Source: Bradyrhizobium sp. 21
GTDB taxonomy: Bacteria > Pseudomonadota > Alphaproteobacteria > Rhizobiales > Xanthobacteraceae
Reading direction: 5' to 3'
Length of the DNA: 64,000 nt
Assembly: GCF_023073335.1 (NCBI RefSeq)
Contig: NZ_JADPJG010000015.1
Coordinates: 194,020-258,019 of the forward strand
Both the position numbers and the translations under genes were made by a program. Under the pieces are notes generated by a model, which was given only the letters and a program-made list of their open reading frames with translations, had not been told where the DNA came from and ran no database searches. Below, one piece after another: positions 9,806 to 18,452 of this stretch. Position 1 is the first letter of the stretch; every line of letters starts with the position of its first letter.

Positions 9806-10462
9806 ATGATCACGCTCTATCATTGCGATGCTGCGCGCTCGTTCCGTCCACTCTGGATGCTGGAGGAGATGGGGCTGCCATATGAGTTGAAGATGCTGCC
9901 CTTCCCGCCGCGCGTCTTCGCCAAGGAATACCTCGCGCTCAATCCGCTGGGCACGATTCCCTTCATGGTCGACGGCGAGACCAAGATGACGGAATCGTCC
10001 GGCATCTGCCACTATCTCGGCGTCAAGCATGGACCGACGCCGCTGATGGTCGGGCCTGAGGATCCCGCCTATGGCGCGTTCCTGAACTGGCTGTATTTCA
10101 GCGATGCCACGTTAACCTTCCCGCAGACGCTGGTGCTCCGATACACCCAGCTCGAGCCGGAAGAGCGCCGCAATCCGCAGGTCGCCGGGGACTATGCCAA
10201 ATGGTTTCTGGGAAGATTGCGCGCCGTTGAGGCCGCGACTGCGGCTGCCGAAACCTTATGCGCCGGCCGCTTCACCGCCGCTGACATCGTCATCGGCTAC
10301 GCGCTCCGCCTCGCCAGCAATATCGGGCTCGCCAAGGACTTTGGGCCAAATGTCGCAGGCTATTGGGCGCGGTTGCAGCAGCGCGACGGTTTCAAGCGCG
10401 CGGTTGCTGCGGAGCAGGCGGCGGGCGTCGAGCAAAATATTGCGCCGCGCGTGAGGGCGTAG
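9806..10462 (+). CDS. Glutathione S-transferase family protein
   Basis: 218 residues. Residues 1-77 are a thioredoxin-fold N-terminal domain ('MITLYHCDAARSFRPLWMLE', 'EYLALNPLGTIPFMVDGETK', 'MTESSGICHYLG'), where the proline of 'GTIPFM' and the 'ESS' segment bind glutathione. The rest is the all-helical C-terminal domain. Cytoplasmic; it would conjugate glutathione to electrophiles or act in an isomerase or thiolytic step. An AAGGAA ribosome binding site precedes the ATG at 9806. It follows the acyl-CoA dehydrogenases on the same strand but is separated by a palindromic repeat, so operon membership is uncertain. Confidence 0.85.
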   Translation: MITLYHCDAARSFRPLWMLEEMGLPYELKMLPFPPRVFAKEYLALNPLGTIPFMVDGETKMTESSGICHYLGVKHGPTPLMVGPEDPAYGAFLNWLYFSDATLTFPQTLVLRYTQLEPEERRNPQVAGDYAKWFLGRLRAVEAATAAAETLCAGRFTAADIVIGYALRLASNIGLAKDFGPNVAGYWARLQQRDGFKRAVAAEQAAGVEQNIAPRVRA

Positions 10463-10464
10463 CG

Positions 10465-10605
10465 GTCGTCCTGGCGAAAGCCAGGACCCATGACCCAAGG
10501 GGGGGGTGGCGGAGGCTCGGAGTTGTCAGCTTCGCGCCGCAACCCTTCCTTGGGGTAATGGGTGCTGGATCAGCGCTCCGCTTCGCTGCGCTTGTCCAGG
10601 ACGAC
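10465..10605. repeat. Long palindromic repeat, family A, copy 1
   Basis: Begins two bases after the GST stop. Left end GTCGTCCTGGCGAAAGCCAG, right end with the complementary CCAGGACGAC; the arms carry GGACCCAT and ATGGGTGCTGG. Five related copies are at 22098, 29627, 31083, 37351 and 60568. Confidence 0.8.
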
Positions 10606-10757
10606 GGTGTAGAAAGTTCCGGATATGGCCTTCGCCTTCCAGGAACGCCAGCCTTTTGCGTGCCATGACAGCGCTACCGCGCCGTGACAGCGCCCAAATT
10701 TGCGCTAAGGTGACCTCCGTCCGCAGCGGCCAGAGAGCCGCGCGAGGAGGACCGCCA

Positions 10758-11561
10758 ATGGAAGATCTGGGTCGCGAATCCGACCATTTGATGCTGATCA
10801 CGCCGGAGCGGGTGTTCTATGCCGGCTTGCTCGGCCGTCCCCGTAAGCGGACCCCCGGTTGCTGCCACGTCTATGTCGCGGTAAAAGGCAACCTGCATCT
10901 GACGGTCGACGACGTCCTCGCCACCGGCGAGCTGTTCGTCACCTTGCCGAATCAGCGGCATTCCATTGCCAGCGACTACCGCACTGCGATCAGCGTGACG
11001 CTCGAGCCGGAGAGCATGCCGGATGGCGCGATCGAGGCCCTGGCCGAGCGGCTCACCGGACCGGACCGGGCTGCTTACGCCCGAAAAATCCTCGCGGCCT
11101 ATGCGCTGCTGCGGCAACGCCGCTATGGCGACATCACCACCGCCGAATTCGATGAGATGTGCTTCGGTGAGGCGCTGCCGCGCCGCGTGCTCGATCCCCG
11201 CGTGATGCGCGCAGTGGCCCGCATCGGCCGCTTCACGGGCGAGCCGGTGACGGCGGACACATGCGCGGCGGACGCCGGACTTTCCGCTTCGCGCTTCCTG
11301 CATCTGTTCAAGGAAGAGACCGGCATCTCGTTCCGCTCCTTCCGCGCCTGGAAGCGCGCGCGGCATTTGCTGCACTTCGCCAACCAGGACCTCAACCTCG
11401 CCCATCTCGCGCAGGACATCGGCTATCCCGATTCGACGCATTTCAGCCACTCGATCCGCCGCTTCTACGGATTGAAGCCGCGGGCGATCTTCGTCGGCTC
11501 GCGCGATCTCGCGATCTATCGCAGCAGCGAGACGGTGCGGGAGCTCGCGAAGGCGAGCTGA
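10758..11561 (+). CDS. AraC-family transcriptional regulator
   Basis: 267 residues from the ATG at 10758, which has a very good GAGGAGG seven bases upstream; longer in-frame starts read through the repeat and are unlikely. The N-terminal part looks like a cupin-type ligand-binding or dimerisation domain ('GCCHVYVAVKGNLHLTVDD', 'RHSIASDYRTAISVTLEPE'). The C-terminal 80 residues carry the double helix-turn-helix of AraC/XylS proteins: 'CAADAGLSASRFLHLFKEET' and 'LAHLAQDIGYPDSTHFSHSI'. It lies between the GST gene and the BKACE/carboxylase genes, and a perfect palindrome sits just before the BKACE start, so local control of those genes is plausible but unproven. Confidence 0.87.
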   Translation: MEDLGRESDHLMLITPERVFYAGLLGRPRKRTPGCCHVYVAVKGNLHLTVDDVLATGELFVTLPNQRHSIASDYRTAISVTLEPESMPDGAIEALAERLTGPDRAAYARKILAAYALLRQRRYGDITTAEFDEMCFGEALPRRVLDPRVMRAVARIGRFTGEPVTADTCAADAGLSASRFLHLFKEETGISFRSFRAWKRARHLLHFANQDLNLAHLAQDIGYPDSTHFSHSIRRFYGLKPRAIFVGSRDLAIYRSSETVRELAKAS

Positions 11562-11570
11562 TGCCGCTCT

Positions 11571-11683
11571 CGTAGGGTGGATAGCCCGCGGTTGCGCGAA
11601 GCGCAGTCCGCCGGCGCAATCCACCAATTCTGCACCCGCGGTGAGATGCGCTGGTGGGTTACGCTACGCTAACCCACCCTACG
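11571..11683. repeat. Palindromic repeat, family D, copy 1
   Basis: Left end CGTAGGGTGG, right end AACCCACCCTACG; inner region contains gcgaagcgcag. It starts 10 bp after the AraC stop. Related copies at 16348 and 50692. Confidence 0.78.
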
Positions 11684-11747
11684 AAAGCCCGCTATTTTTC
11701 AGCTTCTCCGCGCAAGAAGCCGCATGCCACCCATCACATGATCGCAA

Positions 11748-11765
11748 ACGTTGAATTCTCAACGT
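11748..11765. promoter_or_regulatory. 18-bp perfect palindrome upstream of BKACE gene, candidate operator
   Basis: ACGTTGAATTCTCAACGT is a 7-4-7 perfect dyad ending 7 bp before the ATG at 11773. Its position and symmetry suit a repressor site or a hairpin masking the ribosome binding site. No regulator can be assigned from sequence. Confidence 0.45.
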
Positions 11766-11772
11766 GCGAGAC

Positions 11773-12648
11773 ATGAGTGGCATGAGCGACAAGGCCGTCA
11801 TCACCTGCGCGCTGAACGGCGTGCTCACCGACCCGAAGCAGCACAACGTGCCTGTGACGCCCGAGCAGATGGCGCGCGAGGCCAGGGCTGCATTCGATGC
11901 CGGCGCGTCCATCATGCACATCCATCTGCGCCAGCAGGCCCCGGACAAGGGACATCTGCCGTCCTGGGAGGTCACCGTCAGCAAGGAAATCCAGCAGGCG
12001 ATCCGCGAAGCCTGCCCCGGCGTCATCATCAACCACACCTCGGGTGTATCAGGGCCGAACTACAGCGGCGCGCTCGATTGCATCCGCGAGACCAGACCGG
12101 AGATCGCAGCCTGCAACGCGGGTTCGCTGAATTATCTGAAGGTGAGGGCCGACAACAATTGGGCCTGGCCGCCGATGATGTTCGACAATTCGGTCGAGAA
12201 GGTGAAGGACTATCTCGACGTCATGAACGCGGTCGGCACCATTCCCGAGTTCGAATGCTTTGACGTCGGCATCGTGCGTTGCGTCGGCATGTACCACCAG
12301 GTCGGCATGTACAAGGGCCCGCTCGAATATAACTTCGTGATGGGCGTGGCTTCCGGCATGCCATCCGATCCCGACCTGTTGCCGATCCTGATCAAGCTGA
12401 AGCGCCCCGAAGCGCATTTTCAGGTCACCGCGATCGGCCGCGAGGAGATCTGGCCGCTGCACCAGCGCTGCGCCGAGCTCGGCGGTCATCTGCGCACCGG
12501 TCTCGAGGACGCCTTCTATCTGGCCGACGGCAAGAAGGTGGCATCGAACGGCCAGCTGATCGAGGCTATCGCCGCCTGTGCCCGCCGCGCCGGCCGCGAG
12601 ATCGCGAGCCCGGCCGAGGCGCGGAAGATTTTTGGGACGAATCGATAA
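11773..12648 (+). CDS. BKACE family (3-keto-5-aminohexanoate cleavage-type) protein
   Basis: 291 residues. BKACE enzymes are Zn-dependent and condense a beta-keto acid with acetyl-CoA to give acetoacetate and a new acyl-CoA. Metal-ligand segment 'ASIMHIHLRQQ' and the following 'GVIINHTSGVSGPNYSGALD' and C-terminal 'HLRTGLEDAFYLADGKKVAS' are family landmarks. Three starts are possible: GTG 11764, ATG 11773 and ATG 11782; none has a strong ribosome binding site, and the GTG lies inside a palindrome, so I prefer an ATG. It precedes a biotin-dependent acyl-CoA carboxylase by 90 bp. The beta-keto acid specificity is not readable. Confidence 0.85.
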   Translation: MSGMSDKAVITCALNGVLTDPKQHNVPVTPEQMAREARAAFDAGASIMHIHLRQQAPDKGHLPSWEVTVSKEIQQAIREACPGVIINHTSGVSGPNYSGALDCIRETRPEIAACNAGSLNYLKVRADNNWAWPPMMFDNSVEKVKDYLDVMNAVGTIPEFECFDVGIVRCVGMYHQVGMYKGPLEYNFVMGVASGMPSDPDLLPILIKLKRPEAHFQVTAIGREEIWPLHQRCAELGGHLRTGLEDAFYLADGKKVASNGQLIEAIAACARRAGREIASPAEARKIFGTNR

Positions 12649-12738
12649 GGTATCGCCTCAACCGTCGTTGCGAGCGACTTATCCGCCGAAGCTCGAGGAG
12701 TGGAGGGGAAAGCTGGTAATGACGAGCAGGATAGAATT

Positions 12739-14355
12739 ATGTCCATTCTCGAGAACACCATTTCCCCCGGCAGTGCCGCCTATCACGCCAACCGCGACGG
12801 CATGCTCGGCCTGATCGATCGCATGCGCGCGCTGGAAGAGCGCACGCGCGGGGCGTCGGCCGCAGCAAAGGATCGCTTTCACAAGCGAGGGCAGTTGCTG
12901 CCGCGCGAGCGCGTCGCGCTGGTGCTCGATCCCGGCGCACCTTTCATCGAGTTGTCGACCCTCGCGGGCTACATGTTCGACGTGCCGGATGCGGCCAAGA
13001 GCGTGCCCGGCGGCGGCGTCATCGCCGGCATCGGTTTCGTCTCGGGTATCCGCTGCATGGTCAGTGCCAACGATGCCGGCATCGACGCGGGCGCGCTCCA
13101 GCCCTATGGCCTCGACAAGACGATCCGCGCGCAGGAACTGGCGCTGGAGAACAAGCTGCCTTACGTCCAGCTGGTCGAAAGCGCCGGTGCCAATCTGCTG
13201 CGCTACCGTGTCGAAGATTTTGTTCGCGGCGGCAACATCTTTCGCAATCTCGCGCGGCTTTCTGCGGCAGGACTGCCCGTCGTCACCGTGACCCATGGCT
13301 CGTCCACCGCAGGCGGCGCCTACCAGACCGGCCTGTCCGATTACATCGTCATGGTCCGCGGCCGCACCCGCGCCTTCCTGGCCGGGCCGCCGCTGCTGAA
13401 AGCCGCGACCGGTGAGGTCGCGACCGAGGAAGAGCTCGGCGGCGCCGAAATGCACACCCAGATCTCCGGCCTCGGCGATTATCTCGCCGAGGACGATCGC
13501 GACGCACTTCGCATCGCGCGCGAGATCATGGCGGCGCTGGAATGGGAACGGGCGGGCAGGGGGGGGACGCAATTCAAACCGCCCCGCTACGACCAGGACG
13601 AGCTGCTCGGCATCATGCCGATGGACCACAAGCGCTCCGTGGACATGAAGCAGGTGATCGCGCGCATCATCGACGATTCCGATTTCACCGAGATGGCACC
13701 CACTTACGGTCCCGCCACCATCTGCGGTCATGCCCGCATCGAGGGTCAGGCGATCGGCATCATCACCAACAACGGTCCGCTCGATCCTGCTGGAGCCAAC
13801 AAGGCGACGCATTTCATTCAGGCGTGCTGCCAGACCCGCACGCCGCTGCTCTACCTCAACAACACCACCGGCTACATGGTCGGCAAAGCCTATGAAGAAG
13901 CCGGCATGATCAAGCACGGCTCGAAGATGATCCAGGCGGTGACGTCGGCAACGGTGCCGCAGATCACGATCTATTGTGGCGCCTCGTTCGGCGCCGGCAA
14001 TTACGGCATGTGCGGGCGCGGCTTCCATCCGCGCTTCTGCTTCTCCTGGCCCAATGCCAAGACCGCGGTGATGGGCGGTGAGCAGGCCGCCGAGACGATG
14101 GCGATCGTAACCGAGGCCGCAGCAGCTCGTCGCGGCAAGCCGATCGAGAAGGACAAGCTCGATGCCATGAAGGCGCAGATCGTCGGCGTGTTCGACGGCC
14201 AGATGGACGTGTTCTCGACCAGCGCGCGCGTGCTCGACGACGGCGTGATCGATCCGCGCGACACCCGCGCGGTGCTGTCGGAAGTGCTCGCGATCTGCCG
14301 CGAGGGCGATGCGCGCACGCCCCAGCGTATGCAATTTTCGGTGGCCCGCCCATGA
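12739..14355 (+). CDS. Acyl-CoA carboxylase, carboxyltransferase (beta) subunit
   Basis: 538 residues of the biotin-dependent carboxyltransferase family (PccB/MccB/AtuC type), which moves CO2 from carboxybiotin to an acyl-CoA. The crotonase-like halves are seen at 'VPGGGVIAGIGFVSGIRCMV', 'YVQLVESAGANLL', 'GSSTAGGAYQTG' and 'GCASFGAGNYGMCGRGF'-like 'GASFGAGNYGMCGRGFHPRF'. The order resembles methylcrotonyl/geranyl-CoA carboxylases more than propionyl-CoA carboxylase, but this is an impression. The ATG at 12739 is preceded by AGCAGGA. Its last four bases ATGA overlap the start of the alpha subunit, so the two are translationally coupled. Confidence 0.87.
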   Translation: MSILENTISPGSAAYHANRDGMLGLIDRMRALEERTRGASAAAKDRFHKRGQLLPRERVALVLDPGAPFIELSTLAGYMFDVPDAAKSVPGGGVIAGIGFVSGIRCMVSANDAGIDAGALQPYGLDKTIRAQELALENKLPYVQLVESAGANLLRYRVEDFVRGGNIFRNLARLSAAGLPVVTVTHGSSTAGGAYQTGLSDYIVMVRGRTRAFLAGPPLLKAATGEVATEEELGGAEMHTQISGLGDYLAEDDRDALRIAREIMAALEWERAGRGGTQFKPPRYDQDELLGIMPMDHKRSVDMKQVIARIIDDSDFTEMAPTYGPATICGHARIEGQAIGIITNNGPLDPAGANKATHFIQACCQTRTPLLYLNNTTGYMVGKAYEEAGMIKHGSKMIQAVTSATVPQITIYCGASFGAGNYGMCGRGFHPRFCFSWPNAKTAVMGGEQAAETMAIVTEAAAARRGKPIEKDKLDAMKAQIVGVFDGQMDVFSTSARVLDDGVIDPRDTRAVLSEVLAICREGDARTPQRMQFSVARP

Positions 14356-16328
14356 GGAACGGATCAGTGCTGAACCGGCCGTTCTTCAAGGTGTTGATCG
14401 CCAATCGCGGTGAGATCGCGCTGCGCGTGATGCGCAGTGCGCGGCGGCTCGGCCTTGGCGTCGTCGCGGTCTATTCGGACGCCGATCGCGATGCGCTGCA
14501 TGTGCGGCAGGCCGACCAGGCGGTGCGCATCGGCGAAGCCTTGCCGGCACATTCCTATCTCAACATCCCCGCGATCATCGCCGCGGCCAAGACGACCGGT
14601 GCGGATGCGGTGCATCCCGGCTATGGCTTCCTCGCCGAGAACGAGGATTTTGCGCAAGCGTGCAAGGATGCCGGCCTCGTCTTCATCGGCCCATCGCCGC
14701 AGGCGATCGCCGCGATGGGCAACAAGGCCGGCGCCAAGGAGATCATGAGGAAGGCCGGCGTGCCCTGCGTGCCCGGTTATCAGGGCGCCGACCAGGGCGA
14801 CGAAATCATGCTGGGGGAAGCCAAAAAGATCGGCTTCCCCGTGATGATCAAGGCGGTCGCCGGCGGCGGCGGACGCGGCATGCGGCTCGTCACCGACGCA
14901 GCATCCTTCGGCGACGCGCTGCGCAGTGCGCGCTCGGAGGCGAAGGCGGCGTTCGGCGATCCCACCGTCATCCTCGAACGCGCCATCCAGAATCCGCGGC
15001 ACATCGAGATCCAGGTGTTCGGCGACAGCCATGGCAACGCCATCCATCTCGGCGAGCGCGATTGCTCGGTGCAGCGGCGGCACCAGAAGCTGATCGAGGA
15101 GGCGCCGTCGCCCGCGGTCACGCCCGATTTGCGCGAAAAAATGGGCGAGGTCGCGGTCGCCGCGGTGAAGGCGCTGCGCTATGAGGGCGCCGGCACGCTG
15201 GAGTTTTTGCTCGATACGAGCGGCGCGTTCTACTTCATGGAAATGAACACGCGCCTCCAGGTCGAGCATCCCGTGACTGAGGCGATCACCGGGCTCGATC
15301 TCGTCGAACTGCAGCTGCGCGTCGCGCGTGGCGAGCCTCTGCCGGTGAAGCAGCAGGACATTCGCTTTGCAGGTCACGCCATCGAGGTGCGGCTGTGCTC
15401 GGAGGATGCCGCGCATGATTTCATGCCGCAGTCCGGGCGCATGGCGCGCTGGCAGGTGCCTGACAGCATCCGCGTCGAGCATGCTCTGCAATCGGGCTCG
15501 GAAATCCCGCCGTTCTACGATTCCATGATCGCCAAAATGATCAGCCATGGCGCGACGCGCGAGGAGGCGAGGGGGCGGCTGATTGTCGGCCTGGAGCAGC
15601 TCACGGCCTTTGGTGTGACCACCAATCAAGCGTTCCTGGTCTCGTGCCTGCGTCATCCCGGCTTTGCCATGGGCGAGGCGACGACGGCCTTCATCAGTTC
15701 ACATCGCGACGAATTGCTGGTGCCAGCGGCGAACAGCTCATTCAGTGCTGCACTCGCGGGCCTTCTGCTCTATGTCACCAATCCGCAGGCACCGTCGTGG
15801 CGCAGTGGACGGAGCCTTGCGGCAACGTTCCCATTGCCGGCGAAAGTCGAGATCGCAGGCCACGCACATGAGCTCGAAGTCACGCGGGACCGCGATGGCA
15901 GCTACACCGTCGCCAGCGACGGGCGGCAGGACAAGTTCGAGATCGACCAGTTCGATGCCGACACCATCCGCTTCCGCCATGACGGCGTGATGGACAGCGC
16001 CAAATTCCTGCGCGACGGTGACCGGCTCTATCTCCAGCACCGTGGCATCCCGCTCGCGGTCATCGATCTCACGCTCGCAGCGCCGAAGGCCGCCGCGAGC
16101 AACGGCGGCGACGGAAAAGTCCGCGCCGCCATGAACGGCCGCGTCGTCGCCGTTCTGGTCAAGCCGGGTGACCGCGTCACTGCCGGCCAGCCGGTAATGA
16201 CGCTGGAGGCGATGAAGATGGAGCACGTCCATAAGGCGGGCATCGACGGCATGGTCGCAGCGATCGATGTCGCCGAGGGCGAGCAGGTGACCACGGGCAG
16301 GATCGTGGCGGAGATCGGGGCGGGATAG
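14352..16328 (+). CDS. Acyl-CoA carboxylase, biotin carboxylase/biotin carrier (alpha) subunit
   Basis: 658 residues. Residues about 10-455 are the ATP-grasp biotin carboxylase ('FKVLIANRGEIALRVMRSAR', 'AVHPGYGFLAENEDFA', 'AVAGGGGRGMRLV', 'YFMEMNTRLQVEHPVTE'). A linker follows, and the C-terminal 70 residues are a biotinyl carrier domain with 'MTLEAMKMEHVHKAG', where K622 is the biotinylated lysine. It forms the other half of the carboxylase encoded upstream (4-bp overlap). Soluble cytoplasmic complex. A family D palindromic repeat follows the stop. Confidence 0.92.
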   Translation: MRNGSVLNRPFFKVLIANRGEIALRVMRSARRLGLGVVAVYSDADRDALHVRQADQAVRIGEALPAHSYLNIPAIIAAAKTTGADAVHPGYGFLAENEDFAQACKDAGLVFIGPSPQAIAAMGNKAGAKEIMRKAGVPCVPGYQGADQGDEIMLGEAKKIGFPVMIKAVAGGGGRGMRLVTDAASFGDALRSARSEAKAAFGDPTVILERAIQNPRHIEIQVFGDSHGNAIHLGERDCSVQRRHQKLIEEAPSPAVTPDLREKMGEVAVAAVKALRYEGAGTLEFLLDTSGAFYFMEMNTRLQVEHPVTEAITGLDLVELQLRVARGEPLPVKQQDIRFAGHAIEVRLCSEDAAHDFMPQSGRMARWQVPDSIRVEHALQSGSEIPPFYDSMIAKMISHGATREEARGRLIVGLEQLTAFGVTTNQAFLVSCLRHPGFAMGEATTAFISSHRDELLVPAANSSFSAALAGLLLYVTNPQAPSWRSGRSLAATFPLPAKVEIAGHAHELEVTRDRDGSYTVASDGRQDKFEIDQFDADTIRFRHDGVMDSAKFLRDGDRLYLQHRGIPLAVIDLTLAAPKAAASNGGDGKVRAAMNGRVVAVLVKPGDRVTAGQPVMTLEAMKMEHVHKAGIDGMVAAIDVAEGEQVTTGRIVAEIGAG

Positions 16329-16347
16329 CGCGGCGAGCGCGGTATCT

Positions 16348-16460
16348 TAGGGTGGGTTAGCCTTGCGACTGCGCGAAGCGCAGTTCGTTGGGCGTAAGCC
16401 ACCTTTTTCTCCGCAATGACGGACAGTGGTGGGTTACGCCTACGCCTAACCCACCCTACG
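16348..16460. repeat. Palindromic repeat, family D, copy 2
   Basis: TAGGGTGGGTTAG at the left and CTAACCCACCCTACG at the right. It fills the space between two convergent genes. The right end supplies the TAG stop of the minus-strand ABC ATPase (16456-16458). Confidence 0.8.
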
Positions 16461-17451
16461 GGATCGGGTTCTTCTGCCCCGTCCCCTCATTCAGCAGACA
16501 CGCCACCTGATGTCCGTCACCGGCCTCCACCAGCGCCGGCCGGTCGATCTTGCACCGCTCCATCGCAAACCGGCATCGGGTGTGAAACGCGCATCCCGGC
16601 GGCGGATTGACCGGGCTCGGGACGTCGCCATCCACCAGCGGCGCAAGCTTCTTCGCGAGCGGGTTCGCGACCGGCACGGAGGCGAGCAGGGCCTGCGTGT
16701 AGGGATGGCGCGGGTTCCTGAACAACTCGTCCTTGTGGGCGATCTCGACGATGCGGCCGAGATACATCACGGCGACGCGGTGACTGATATGGGCGACCAC
16801 GGCGAGATCGTGCGCGATAAAGAGATAAGAGAAGCCGTGCTGCCGCTGCAGATCGATCAGCAGGTTGATCACCTGCGCCTGGATCGAGACGTCCAGCGCG
16901 GAGACCGGCTCGTCGCAGACGATCAGGCGCGGCTCCAAGGCAAGTGCCCGCGCGATACAGATGCGCTGGCGCTGGCCGCCGGAGAATTGATGCGGGAAAT
17001 TGCGCATCTGGTCGGATCGCAGCCCAACCTGCTCGAACAGCCTGGCGGTGCGCGCCTCCAGTGCCTTGCCGCTGGCGAGACCATGTACCGCAAGCGGCTC
17101 GCCGACGATGTCGCCCGCGGTCATGCGCGGGTTGAGCGAGGCGAACGGGTCCTGGAACACGATCTGCATCGAACGGCGGTGCGGGCGCAGCGCCGTCTTG
17201 GAGAGGCGCGTGATGTCCTCGCCGTCGAGGCGGATCTGCCCCGAGGTCGGTTCGACCAGCCGCAGCACGCTGCGCGCCACCGTCGACTTGCCGCAACCGG
17301 ATTCGCCGACCAGACCCAGCGTCTCGCCGGCGCCCACGGAAAACGAGACGCCGTCGACCGCGTGCACGGTGCCGACCTGCCGGCGCAGCACGCCGGCGCG
17401 AACCGGATAGTGCTTCCTGAGGTCGGTGACTTCGAGCAGCGCTTCGGTCAT
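16456..17451 (-). CDS. Dipeptide/oligopeptide-type ABC transporter ATP-binding protein (DppF-like)
   Basis: 331 residues. Walker A 'GLVGESGCGKSTVARSVLRL', signature 'FSGGQRQRICIARALAL', Walker B 'RLIVCDEPVSALDVSIQ', and H-loop 'FIAHDLAVV' are intact. The C-terminus has the four-cysteine-like oligopeptide extension 'GCAFHTRCRFAMERCKID' found in this ABC class, where some members bind an Fe-S cluster. The ATG at 17451 overlaps the upstream ATPase stop (ATGA), fixing the start. It is the last gene of the operon starting near 24955. Its stop lies inside a palindromic repeat. Confidence 0.92.
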   Translation of the reverse strand: MTEALLEVTDLRKHYPVRAGVLRRQVGTVHAVDGVSFSVGAGETLGLVGESGCGKSTVARSVLRLVEPTSGQIRLDGEDITRLSKTALRPHRRSMQIVFQDPFASLNPRMTAGDIVGEPLAVHGLASGKALEARTARLFEQVGLRSDQMRNFPHQFSGGQRQRICIARALALEPRLIVCDEPVSALDVSIQAQVINLLIDLQRQHGFSYLFIAHDLAVVAHISHRVAVMYLGRIVEIAHKDELFRNPRHPYTQALLASVPVANPLAKKLAPLVDGDVPSPVNPPPGCAFHTRCRFAMERCKIDRPALVEAGDGHQVACLLNEGTGQKNPIP

Positions 17452-18452
17452 GCCACCTCCGCCACTTCGGCCGCCCGCCAGCAGGCAGCGAGATGGCCGC
17501 CACCCCAATCCGTGAGCGGGGGATATTCCTCGCAGCGCTTGATCGCGAGCGTGCAGCGCGGCGCAAAGGCGCAGCCTTTGGGCAACCGGACCAGTGAGGG
17601 CACCGTGCCGGGAATTTCGTTCAGCCGCGCCTGCGCGGGGAGGCCGGACGCCGGCACCGCGGGGATCGAGGCCATCAGCCCGCGCGTGTAGGGATGCTTT
17701 GGCGCGGCGAACAGCGCCTCGACACTGGCTTCCTCGACCTTCCGTCCCGCATACATCACGATCACCCGCTGCGCGGTCTGGGCGACGACGCCGAGATCGT
17801 GCGTGATCAGCACGAGGCCGGTGCCGAGCTCTTTCTGGAGATCGAGGATCAGCGCCAGGATCTGCGCCTGGATGGTGACGTCGAGCGCGGTGGTCGGCTC
17901 GTCCGCGATCAGCAGCGCCGGCCGGCACGCCAACGCCATCGCGATCATCGCGCGCTGGCGCATCCCGCCGGAGAGCTGATGCGGATATTCGCGCGCGCGC
18001 CGCGCCGGCTCGGGGATGCGCACCAGTCGCAGCATCTCGACGGCGATGGTTCGTGCCTCTCTCGACGATATAGTCCGGTGCAGCCGCACGGCTTCTGCGA
18101 TCTGGTCGCCGATCCGCATCACCGGATTGAGCGAGGTCATCGGCTCCTGGAAGATCATGGAGATGCGATTGCCCCGGACAGCGCGCATCTGCGCTTCGTC
18201 CAGCGCGAGCAATTCGGTGCCTTCGAGCGAGACGGAGCCGCCGACGATCCGCCCTGGCGGATCGGGCACCAGCCGCATTAGCGACAGCGCGGTGACGCTC
18301 TTGCCGCAGCCGGATTCGCCGACGATCGCCAGCGTCTCGCCGCGCCGGACGGTGAAGGAGACGTCGTCCACGGCTTTGAACAGGCCGGAGTTCGTGAAGA
18401 ACACCGTCTTCAGGTTCTTCACATCGAGCACGATATCGGATGTGTTCGCCAT
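17448..18452 (-). CDS. Dipeptide/oligopeptide-type ABC transporter ATP-binding protein (DppD-like)
   Basis: 334 residues with Walker A 'AIVGESGCGKSVTALSLMRL', signature 'LSGGMRQRAMIAMALACR', Walker B 'ALLIADEPTTALDVTIQ' and the C-terminal cysteine-containing extension 'KGCAFAPRCTLAIKRCEEYP'. It pairs with the DppF-like ATPase as the heterodimeric motor of the importer. Start and stop overlap its neighbours by 1-4 bp on both sides, which fixes the ends and shows tight translational coupling. Confidence 0.92.
   Translation of the reverse strand: MANTSDIVLDVKNLKTVFFTNSGLFKAVDDVSFTVRRGETLAIVGESGCGKSVTALSLMRLVPDPPGRIVGGSVSLEGTELLALDEAQMRAVRGNRISMIFQEPMTSLNPVMRIGDQIAEAVRLHRTISSREARTIAVEMLRLVRIPEPARRAREYPHQLSGGMRQRAMIAMALACRPALLIADEPTTALDVTIQAQILALILDLQKELGTGLVLITHDLGVVAQTAQRVIVMYAGRKVEEASVEALFAAPKHPYTRGLMASIPAVPASGLPAQARLNEIPGTVPSLVRLPKGCAFAPRCTLAIKRCEEYPPLTDWGGGHLAACWRAAEVAEVA

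Noticed and set aside
12649..12738. Possible degraded palindromic repeat between the BKACE and carboxylase genes
   Set aside because: Only short matches to family F-like ends (GTCGTTGCGAGCG and AATGACGAG) are seen; no mirrored interior.
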